39,553 bases of DNA, from contig JAKAYQ010000006.1 of assembly GCA_021826725.1 (NCBI GenBank), positions 1-39,553 on the forward strand, given 5' to 3'. Position 1 is the first letter of the stretch. Every line of letters begins with the position of its first letter. Made by a program: the position numbers and the translations under genes. Below, in pieces: positions 1-6,824 of this stretch. Below the pieces are notes generated by a model, which was given only the letters and a program-made list of their open reading frames with translations, did no database searches and was not told where the DNA came from. This DNA is from Actinomycetes bacterium (GTDB taxonomy: Bacteria > Actinomycetota > Acidimicrobiia > Acidimicrobiales > UBA8190).

Positions 1-2031
1 CGATCTAGCGGTCCCGGCACAGCTCGCGCTGCCAGCCGCTCCCCCAGAGGTCTGCGTCGCGCCGGCGCCGCCCGAACCGTCTCCGCTGGTGCCGGCCGTG
101 CCGGCGGTACCGGGATCGCCGCCAGCCCCACCCGGAGAGCTCGGACTGTTCGACCCGCCGCCGCCACCGCCCCCCGCAGCGACGAGGACGTCGGCCTGTG
201 TAAGGGTCGACCCGCTGTACAGGTAGCTGCCGCCGCCGCCACCGCCACCGTAGCTGCCGGTCGACGACGCTACGCTCGCACCGCCGCCGCCGACAACGGC
301 GTCGAGGACTTCATTGGGTGTGACCGGGATGGTCGCCGACACCTCGCCACCCTTACCTCCAGGTCCGCCGGTGTACCCGGTGCCGCCTTGAGCGCCCGAC
401 GCGTCGACCTGGATGCTCGTGACCCCTGCGGGAACGGTGTAGGTCTGCAACGACCCGGTGTACGAGAGCGTGACCGCCGACGCCGCCTGGACAGACTTGT
501 CGAGAACGTTGCCGACCTCGTCGGTCACCACCGTCGTCACGTTGGTCGGCGAGGTGATCGTCTCGGTCGTGTTCCCACCAGGGACGGTCGGGTTCGTGTA
601 GCCATAGGTGGTCTTCTGGTAGAAGGGGCTGGTCGTCGTGGTCGTCCCGGTCGTCTGCTGCTGCAGGACGCCTTCGTAGTAGCTGTAGGTGTCGACCTGC
701 CCGTCGGGTTCGCCGACGGTCGTGGTGCGACTGTCGTTCGACCCCAGGCACGCCGGCTCGTCCCCCGACGCGCACGTGTCGCTGTAGGTGTATTCGACCT
801 GGTTCGCTGTATTGACCGTGCCGTTCGCATTGAACGCGTACGTGGTCTGGTTGCCGTCGGGGTCGGTGATCGACTGGAGCTGGCCGCTCACAGACGACGA
901 ATACCCGAATTTCCATGCCGGCCCGGCGTCCGCCGACGTCGCGGGACCTTGGATCTCCGTCAGGGTCGGCGACGTCGACGTGGCGGGCGTCGGGAACGTG
1001 TACTGCTCGCCGCCAGGCCCATAGACCGCTGTCGCCTCGCCACCCTGGGTACCCGCACAGGTACCGCCGCTCTGCGTCGAGCAGTCGTACTGGATGGTGA
1101 TGGAGCGGCCCGCCGCGTCGGTCATCGCCTCGCAGTAGCCGCCTCGGCAGCCGTCGGGTCCCGGCCCGGCGATGTTCGTCGTGATCTGCTCGGCAGACGG
1201 GTCCGCCACGCTGCCTTCGGCCTGCAGCGTTCCCAGATACGAGCATGTCTGCGTCGACGTGCCCGAGGTGACCACAAAAGCGGAGTTGTTCGGCGTGGCC
1301 AACGTGGCGTCGACGCGGGGATCCGCGCAGAAGCTGGCGGCGTTCGAGGGGTTCTTCGGGACCATGCCGGTCGGACAGTCGTTCGACGTGCCGTACGTCG
1401 CGCTTTCGTCGGCGAACGCGTCGACGGAGCCGTTCGACTCGATCACGTCGTAGCCGCTGTAGTTCGCGTCGAAGGGCGATACGATCTGGCTGTTCCAGTT
1501 GTCCGTCCAGTGCAGGCCGAACAGCGGGTTGGTCGCGCTCCCTGCGGTGGGACCCTGCGCGTCGTAGGTGAGCGTCAAATTCAGCTCGCCGCCCTGGTCG
1601 GGCACGGCGAACAGCGTGTAGCTGTCGGACAGGTCGCCGGTCGCGGTGTTCACCATCTTCGCCGGGTTGGTCGTCGGCGGTGTCATCACCGCCGCGACGG
1701 TCCCGCTGATGCACATGGCGCAGTGCTCCGCCAGGTTGCCCCCACCCCACCACTCCGACGGGGTGAACAGCTCACCGGACGGCGGGCCCGTCGTCGCGGT
1801 CAGCTGGGCGTGGCCCAGCCCTCGGCCGGGCGTCGACACGAGAGGCACGAGGAGCGCCCCGACGAGCGCCATCACCACGGCCATGCCGAGGACCGAATGC
1901 CACAAGCGATGACGGGCACCGCCCGCCCCCGCCGACACGGCCGGGTACGGCTCTCTTCCGCCACGCCAAAACCCGTTCCGCACCGCCACCTTCAGCCTGC
2001 TGCGCCCGCCGCCACCGCTCGACCGGCTCAC
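1..2031 (-). CDS. Secreted Rhs-like protein with glycine-rich domain (partial, C-terminus beyond window)
   Basis: The reading frame is open from 2031 to the window edge (677 codons seen), so the C-terminus is missing. The GTG start at 2031 overlaps the stop of the upstream gene as GTGA, which decides the start and implies translational coupling. A basic N-terminus is followed by a hydrophobic stretch at about residues 47-65, fitting an export signal. The following 450 residues carry Rhs/YD-like features: Tyr/Gly/Thr-rich text such as ITDPDGNQTTYAFNANG and VDTYSYYEG, which recalls NxxG-N and YxYD-type shell repeats. From about residue 520 comes a beta-rich entry (YTVPAGVTSIQVDASGAQGG) into a glycine-rich domain of the ALK/LTK or receptor-like glycine-rich type. 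Rhs proteins usually build a shell around a C-terminal cargo, but the cargo end is not visible. A cell-surface or secreted role is inferred. Function is unknown. Confidence 0.75.
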   Translation of the reverse strand, partial: MSRSSGGGGRSRLKVAVRNGFWRGGREPYPAVSAGAGGARHRLWHSVLGMAVVMALVGALLVPLVSTPGRGLGHAQLTATTGPPSGELFTPSEWWGGGNLAEHCAMCISGTVAAVMTPPTTNPAKMVNTATGDLSDSYTLFAVPDQGGELNLTLTYDAQGPTAGSATNPLFGLHWTDNWNSQIVSPFDANYSGYDVIESNGSVDAFADESATYGTSNDCPTGMVPKNPSNAASFCADPRVDATLATPNNSAFVVTSGTSTQTCSYLGTLQAEGSVADPSAEQITTNIAGPGPDGCRGGYCEAMTDAAGRSITIQYDCSTQSGGTCAGTQGGEATAVYGPGGEQYTFPTPATSTSPTLTEIQGPATSADAGPAWKFGYSSSVSGQLQSITDPDGNQTTYAFNANGTVNTANQVEYTYSDTCASGDEPACLGSNDSRTTTVGEPDGQVDTYSYYEGVLQQQTTGTTTTTSPFYQKTTYGYTNPTVPGGNTTETITSPTNVTTVVTDEVGNVLDKSVQAASAVTLSYTGSLQTYTVPAGVTSIQVDASGAQGGTGYTGGPGGKGGEVSATIPVTPNEVLDAVVGGGGASVASSTGSYGGGGGGGSYLYSGSTLTQADVLVAAGGGGGGGSNSPSSPGGAGGDPGTAGTAGTSGDGSGGAGATQTSGGAAGSASCAGTARS

Positions 2032-3446
2032 CGCGCGCTCCCCAACGACCCGGCCGACGAAGAAGCCGACGACCCCGACCCAACCGAGCCCGAACCGGGC
2101 TGCCCGCCAGAAGACGCTCCCCTCGACGAACCCGAGCCACCAGACGACCCAGCCGGCGAACCTGCCGGCGAGGACCCCGCACCCGTCGGCGATCCCCCCG
2201 ACCCTGTCGTGGAGCATGCAGACGACGACCCGGCTGACGAGCCGGAACCGGCCGAGCCCACACCAGACGAACTCGGTGTCGGCGGGCTCGACCCCGAAGA
2301 GCTCGCGCCCGAGGTCTGCGGAGGCGACCCGCCCACAGCTTCGCCAGCCCACGGCCCCGACCCGCCGGCCGGAGCCCATCCGGCACCGAGGCCGGTTGCC
2401 TGCCGACCAGCGGCGACGCAGCGCTTCGCCCGGTTCGAGCACACGAGCGCGGCGACCGAGCCCAGCGCCGACGGCGCCGGCTGCCAGCTGTGACCCCCGT
2501 CGGAGGAGACGAGCCCAACCGGTGCCAAGCCGCCGGCACTGCCTCCGCCGACAGCGTCACACGACGTCGCGCTCGAACACGACAGCGCGTCGAGGCTTCC
2601 CGACCCCTTCGGCATCGTGACCGCGGCCCACGTGTTGCCGCCGTCGGTCGTCTCCACCGCGAACGCGGCCACACCCGGCACCTCGCCAGCCAGCGCGTTG
2701 GGACCGACGGCGACACAGTGCGTCGGCGTCGCACACGCGATCGACCGCAGGCTCTGCATCCCACCCGACACCGGCCGGTACGCCCAGGTCTTGCCGGCGT
2801 CCGTGCTCACCACGATGTCGTTGCCCACCGCGATGCAGGTCGTCGAGGTCGGACAGGCAACGCCGCCCAACGCCTGGTCGGCGTACCCCGGCATTGACAC
2901 CGCCGACCAGCTCGCACCGGCGTCGGCAGACCGCAGCAGCACACCCGAGAACCCGACCGTCCCGGCTTTCGCTCCGACCGCGACGCACACCGAGCTCGTC
3001 GCGCACGCCACCGACAACAGGTCTGCGCTCGGAGCCGGATCGCTGCGCAGCCCCCAGGTCGACCCACCGTCGGTCGACGCCAGCACCGCGCCCGCACCCA
3101 CCGCGACACAGCCGGAACCGCTGGGGCACGCCACGTCGTTCAGCGCGCGCACCCCCGACGGGAGCGGAACCGCCGTCCATGTCGTGCCGCCGTCGACGCT
3201 GCGGGCGATCGTCCCATCGCCTGCGGCCGAGGCCCCCGCAGCCAGGCACGTGGTGCCGGCATCGCACGCAACACCGTTGAGCCCGGCTACGCCCCTGCCC
3301 GCACCGCCGGGGAGCGGGATCTCCGGGGCGAGCGATCCGGCGCTGCTGGAGGTCCCCGGAGACACCCCCGCCGGAGGACCTGTGACAGCTGCCGCGACAC
3401 CGACCGATCCCGCCGCGACGCCGAACACGCCGAGCGCCACCAACAC
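2028..3446 (-). CDS. Secreted BNR/Asp-box beta-propeller protein with Ser/Gly-rich tail
   Basis: This 472-residue protein begins with a hydrophobic signal-like segment (residues 2-24). Six Asp-box motifs of the SxDxGxxW type (residues about 83-90, 124-131, 173-180, 214-221, 266-273, 314-321) alternate with seven Cys pairs (61/67, 107/113, 148/154, 198/204, 238/244, 290/296, 336/343), each followed by a V/I-A-V-G-like strand. This fits a seven-bladed propeller of the Ycf48/sortilin/BNR class with one possible disulfide per blade. Residues 373-472 are a Ser/Gly/Pro-rich, probably disordered tail with no anchor. The GTG at 3446 is the first standard start in frame. A CTG 33 bases upstream would add a basic stretch (KQVRRRRAPK) typical of signal peptides, so the true start may be there. 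The gene is coupled to the downstream Rhs-like gene. Ligand and partner are unknown. Confidence 0.8.
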   Translation of the reverse strand: MLVALGVFGVAAGSVGVAAAVTGPPAGVSPGTSSSAGSLAPEIPLPGGAGRGVAGLNGVACDAGTTCLAAGASAAGDGTIARSVDGGTTWTAVPLPSGVRALNDVACPSGSGCVAVGAGAVLASTDGGSTWGLRSDPAPSADLLSVACATSSVCVAVGAKAGTVGFSGVLLRSADAGASWSAVSMPGYADQALGGVACPTSTTCIAVGNDIVVSTDAGKTWAYRPVSGGMQSLRSIACATPTHCVAVGPNALAGEVPGVAAFAVETTDGGNTWAAVTMPKGSGSLDALSCSSATSCDAVGGGSAGGLAPVGLVSSDGGHSWQPAPSALGSVAALVCSNRAKRCVAAGRQATGLGAGWAPAGGSGPWAGEAVGGSPPQTSGASSSGSSPPTPSSSGVGSAGSGSSAGSSSACSTTGSGGSPTGAGSSPAGSPAGSSGGSGSSRGASSGGQPGSGSVGSGSSASSSAGSLGSAR

Positions 3447-3724
3447 CTTCGGAGCTCGCCGACGCCGAACCTGCTTCAGGCCACGACGCGCGCCGCTCCC
3501 GGCCTATCCCCCACTCCCCGCCACAACATCCCCTTCACACCGGCAACGGTTGCAAACGGTAGCGGCGCCTCTGCAGCCACTACAACCAGTCAGGTGGTCG
3601 TGAGGAAGGCGGGTAGCGGTGGACAGTTGGGTGAGAGCGGAGGTACTCGAGCCGTGAAGAGCCCGGGCTGGGGCGCGCTCCGCTGACGGGAGCTCCAGAA
3701 CGCGCCGGGGACTAGCGTGGAGCT
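3447..3724. other. Divergent intergenic region upstream of propeller operon and Fur gene
   Basis: This stretch holds no convincing gene. It contains an 11-base odd palindrome GCAACGGTTGC at 3543-3553, possibly an operator for the leftward propeller gene, and a -10-like TAGCGT at 3713-3718 that lies six bases before the GTG start of the Fur-family gene at 3725. No -35 element is clear. Confidence 0.35.
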
Positions 3725-4309
3725 GTGCCCGCTGCCGCTTCCGCTGCCTCAGGCCGAGCGCTACGGAGAGCTGGTGGGGACCACGCGCACGTTGATGCTC
3801 GGCACAGGCGCACCGACCTCAGCGACCACGGCGCGGCCCATGCCGAGCAGCACGAACCACCCGAGCCGGAGCGCACACAGCGCGACGACCCCGTGAGCGC
3901 AGTTCTCGACCTCTTCCGGACCCGGGGCGGCAGGGTCACCGTGTCGCGCCGCCTGCTGCTCCGGTGTCTGTTCGACCGACCCGGCCACCGTACCGCCGAC
4001 GAGCTCGTCACGGCCGTGCGCGCGCTGGACCCCGAGGTCCACCGGTCCACCATCTACCGCAACCTCGACGAGCTCGAGCGGCTCGGCGTCATCGAGCACG
4101 TCCACCTTGGGCACGGCCCAGCCAGTTACCACCTGTCCACTGAGCGCCACGGACACCTGGTCTGCGAGCACTGCGGCACGGCACTGGCCGTGCCGGACGG
4201 ATTGTTCGACGAGTTGGCCGGCACCGCCCTGGCCCAGTTCGGGTTCCGGATCCGACCCAGGCACTTCGCCGTGCTGGGAACCTGCGCAGCCTGCGCAACC
4301 GGCGCCTGA
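3725..4309 (+). CDS. Fur-family transcriptional regulator
   Basis: Metal- or peroxide-responsive DNA-binding repressors of the Fur/Zur/PerR family have an N-terminal winged helix and a C-terminal metal-binding dimerisation domain. Here the winged helix runs through HRTADELV and STIYRNLDELERLGVI, and two CxxC pairs (CEHC and CAAC) form the expected structural zinc site. The His-rich metal motif of the family is represented by TERHGHLVC. The conserved domain begins about 57 residues into the frame, at an in-frame GTG at 3893 that would give a usual 138-residue protein. I kept the 3725 GTG because TAGCGT stands six bases upstream, which suits a leaderless start. The extra N-terminus is hydrophilic and His-rich. 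Which metal or signal it senses cannot be told. Confidence 0.85.
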   Translation: MPAAASAASGRALRRAGGDHAHVDARHRRTDLSDHGAAHAEQHEPPEPERTQRDDPVSAVLDLFRTRGGRVTVSRRLLLRCLFDRPGHRTADELVTAVRALDPEVHRSTIYRNLDELERLGVIEHVHLGHGPASYHLSTERHGHLVCEHCGTALAVPDGLFDELAGTALAQFGFRIRPRHFAVLGTCAACATGA

Positions 4310-4457
4310 GCGCCCCGACCCGAGCGGTGTCGCCGACCACCCCGGCGTCAGTGGACCCAACCAGCGGCGACACCGACCAGCAGCGACACAGACCGGCGGC
4401 GCGTTCGGAGCCTGCAGTATCAGCAGGTCGCGGGTCGACGCAGAGACCTGCACCGCT

Positions 4458-5285
4458 TCACGGAGGCGGACGCCTCACTGCCGCCAGCAGGCGGCGCCCG
4501 CTCCGGTCTGCGTACCGCCGGACAGCGTCCCCGGCGTCGTCGGGACGCCGCCCAGCGACCGCCGTGAGCACGCGCCGAAGATCGGCGAGGACCGGGCGGG
4601 GATCGGTGAACGCGGCGCGGAACAGGGGTGCTGTGGCGCCGTAGAGCTCTTCGAGCCAACGCATCATCACGACGAGCGGGCGGTTGGCCGTGGCATCGAC
4701 CAGACACGAGAAGAACGCGAGCTCCTCTGCCTGCAGCGCAGCCGCGTCCCCCGGCGCTGCGGCACTGGCCGCCTCGAACCGTTCGTTGAGCTTGGTGAGA
4801 TCCGGCTGGGTTGCCCGCACGGCGGCCAGCTGCCCCGCAAGCGCTCCCAGAACGCGTCGCACCTCGAGCACCTCGGCCACCAGCTCCGGCCCGGCAGCCA
4901 CCAGAGCCCGGAGCACAAGCGCCGGATCGGTCGCCTGCAACGGGTCGCGCACCACCGTGCCGATCCCTTGGCGGGACTCCACCAGCCCTGCCTGCTCCAA
5001 TCGGGCGATCGCATGGCGCAACGACGTCCGGTTGATACCGAGATGGGCCGCCAGCTCCCGCTCCGGCGGCAGCGTGGACCCGGGCCGGTAACGGCCGGTG
5101 AGCACCGCTTCGGTGAGGCTGTCAGCGACCTGCGCCGGGACTGAGCGTCGCGACGGAAGGTCGAGCGGTACGCCGACAAGCGGACCGCCACCCCTCGACG
5201 CCTCACCTGTCGTGCGGGAGCGCGCGCCAGCCCGCTTCACACCAGCCGTCGTCGCTGGAACAAAAGTGTCCGGTGGTGTACTCAT
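4458..5285 (-). CDS. FadR/GntR-family transcriptional regulator
   Basis: The 275-residue protein has a GntR winged helix at about residues 49-112 (LPPERELAAHLGINRTSLRH, then the wing ending GIGTVV) followed by an all-helical C-terminal ligand domain resembling the FCD/FadR group. I chose the ATG at 5285 instead of the GTG at 5297, because a -10-like TACAGT (5301-5296 on this strand) lies ten bases before it and the GTG falls inside that element. The gene diverges from the 5365-8665 oxidoreductase unit, and a palindromic operator covers both starts, so autoregulation and control of the neighbouring unit are likely. The FadR group often senses acyl-CoA or small organic acids. The ligand here is unknown. 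The first 45 residues look disordered. Confidence 0.87.
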   Translation of the reverse strand: MSTPPDTFVPATTAGVKRAGARSRTTGEASRGGGPLVGVPLDLPSRRSVPAQVADSLTEAVLTGRYRPGSTLPPERELAAHLGINRTSLRHAIARLEQAGLVESRQGIGTVVRDPLQATDPALVLRALVAAGPELVAEVLEVRRVLGALAGQLAAVRATQPDLTKLNERFEAASAAAPGDAAALQAEELAFFSCLVDATANRPLVVMMRWLEELYGATAPLFRAAFTDPRPVLADLRRVLTAVAGRRPDDAGDAVRRYADRSGRRLLAAVRRPPP

Positions 5286-5306
5286 TGGACCAACCACTGT
5301 ACCAAT
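5284..5306. promoter_or_regulatory. Candidate operator of the GntR/FadR regulator
   Basis: The 23 bases form the dyad ATTGGNNCA-N5-TGNNCCAAT, perfect in every paired position named. It overlaps the start codon and -10-like TACAGT of the leftward regulator gene, and lies just upstream of a -10-like TACCGT (5322-5327) for the rightward unit. GntR-family operators are commonly short inverted repeats placed in this way. Binding by the adjacent regulator is inferred from position. Confidence 0.6.
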
Positions 5307-5364
5307 GTTCCGAACAGGTGCTACCGTTGGTCACGGGCACGATCGTCAGCAGCCGGAGCAGCAG

Positions 5365-6774
5365 ATGCGCATGGGGATGCGGTTCACCGAACGGATGGCC
5401 GGCACGTGGTGCACCGTTGACGGCTGCGGCGAGCAGCCCATCGGGTTCGACATGCAAGCCGACGTTCCTACGGTGCTGCACCCCTTCGGAACGGTGTCGG
5501 GCCGTCTCGTCGGCACGCTGGTAGCTGTCGGCTTGGCACAGCGGGCGGAGGCTACGGGGACGATCGAGATATCGCCGGTGGAGCACCGCCGGATCCGCTA
5601 CACGCTCGACTTCAGAGGAGACGACGGTGCCCTCTTGCACCTGGACGGGTGGAAGTCGATCGACTGGCGGCGACCTGTGTCCACGTGGACCACGCTGCCG
5701 GCGACGATCACCGCCTCCGGGGGATCGGTGGTCGGCACAGCCACACTGCGCTTCAGGCTCCGCGACCTACCGGACCTCGCCGCCCGCCTGCGAGCAACGC
5801 CATGGACCGACGACGCTCTCGCCCTGCAGGAACCCCGGTGGAACGGCCGCCCTGGGCGCCTCGAAGTCTGGTACGAGACGTTCACGGACCCGGTGACGGG
5901 AACCGGCTTCTGGCTTCATCACGAGCTCGTCGCGCCCAGCGGGCCGTCGCGCCGTTGCGGCGCGCCGAGCTCGGGCGGCGACGGGGCCTACGTGCACGGC
6001 TGGGCCGCGGCATTCCCACCCGACAGCCCGCCCACGTGGGCGCGCTACGGGCCGCGCCCACTTGGGCCCCGCCGGACGCCGGCAGAGGGCGCGCCTCGGG
6101 TGGAGCCCGGTGTCCGGTTCGGGAAGGCCGGAACCTTGCGCTGGGACCTTTGCTTCGAGGACCACTCTCGACCGCTGCACACGTTCCCCGCCGTCACCTG
6201 GCGTCACGAGCTGTTGCCCGCTGCCCACGTGGTTCCCGCCCCTTGCGCCACGTTTCACGGCACCGTGGTCGTCGGCGGCCGGACGATGGTTCTCGCCGAC
6301 GCTCCCGGAGCGGCAGCTCGCATCTACGGTCACGGCAATGCCGAGCGATGGGCGTGGTTGCACGCCGACCTCGGTGACGGCGACGTGCTCGAGGTCGTCG
6401 CCGCGGTCCCCCGCAGGCCGGGCCTCCGGCGGCTGCCACCTGTGACCCTGGTCCGGCTCCGACGGGGTCGACGCGACTGGCCGGCCCACCCGTTGCCATC
6501 CGCACCTCGCATGCACTGCCGGATCGCCCTGCCCGGATGGACGGTGTCGGGCAGAGTCGGCGACCGGCGCCTCCACGTGCGCGTCGACCAGCCTGCCGAA
6601 CGTTGCGTGACGGTGCCGTACACCGATCCCGACGGCGACCCGGCCACCTGCACCAACACGGAGCGGGCGGACGCCCACGTGCTGCTGGAGCGCCGGCAGG
6701 CCGGCCGGTGGCTGCCCGACGGCGAGTGGAGGCTGCAGGGCACCGCCCACGCCGAGGTCGGCGGCAGGCCATGA
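5365..6774 (+). CDS. Uncharacterised beta-rich protein, partner of GMC oxidoreductase
   Basis: The 469-residue protein starts at the first of three close ATGs (5365, 5371, 5377). It shows no signal peptide and no membrane segment. The first 160 residues (FTERMAGTW, then GTVSGRLVGTL, RIRYTLDFRGDDGALLHLDG, and a STWTTLPATI strand) resemble a beta-barrel region that I recall next to or fused with GMC-type oxidoreductases. The second half contains YGHGNAERWAWLHADL, which faintly recalls the lipocalin-like CrtC/AttH hydratase fold, and is otherwise unrecognised. It ends four bases into a tiny ORF (ATGA overlap) that in turn overlaps the GMC oxidoreductase gene, so the two are probably co-translated and act on the same, perhaps lipid-like, substrate. 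That substrate role is inference. Confidence 0.7.
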   Translation: MRMGMRFTERMAGTWCTVDGCGEQPIGFDMQADVPTVLHPFGTVSGRLVGTLVAVGLAQRAEATGTIEISPVEHRRIRYTLDFRGDDGALLHLDGWKSIDWRRPVSTWTTLPATITASGGSVVGTATLRFRLRDLPDLAARLRATPWTDDALALQEPRWNGRPGRLEVWYETFTDPVTGTGFWLHHELVAPSGPSRRCGAPSSGGDGAYVHGWAAAFPPDSPPTWARYGPRPLGPRRTPAEGAPRVEPGVRFGKAGTLRWDLCFEDHSRPLHTFPAVTWRHELLPAAHVVPAPCATFHGTVVVGGRTMVLADAPGAAARIYGHGNAERWAWLHADLGDGDVLEVVAAVPRRPGLRRLPPVTLVRLRRGRRDWPAHPLPSAPRMHCRIALPGWTVSGRVGDRRLHVRVDQPAERCVTVPYTDPDGDPATCTNTERADAHVLLERRQAGRWLPDGEWRLQGTAHAEVGGRP

Positions 6775-6824
6775 GCCGCGATGTTCGACAGACGCCACAG
6801 GCCATGCGCCGGCAGGCCCGTTGA
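6771..6824 (+). CDS. 17-codon ORF bridging two genes by 4-base overlaps
   Basis: The ORF runs ATG to TGA and encodes MSRDVRQTPQAMRRQAR. Its ATG overlaps the upstream stop as ATGA, and its TGA overlaps the downstream TTG start as TTGA. It may be a small coupling ORF that carries ribosomes from the 5365 gene into the GMC gene. Alternatively it is the true N-terminus of the GMC protein, separated from it by a one-base frameshift or sequencing error. The basic peptide has no recognisable fold. Confidence 0.3.
   Translation: MSRDVRQTPQAMRRQAR

Noticed and set aside
353-2493. Long open frames on both strands (353-1753 minus, 388-2493 plus)
   Set aside because: They are Arg-rich shadows of the Rhs-like and propeller genes, which lie in a different minus-strand frame with clear motifs and signal peptides.
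5678-5690. GTCCACGTGGAC as a parS site
   Set aside because: It is inside a coding sequence, and the flanks lack the GTT/AAC arms of parS. CACGTG is common by chance in this GC-rich DNA.
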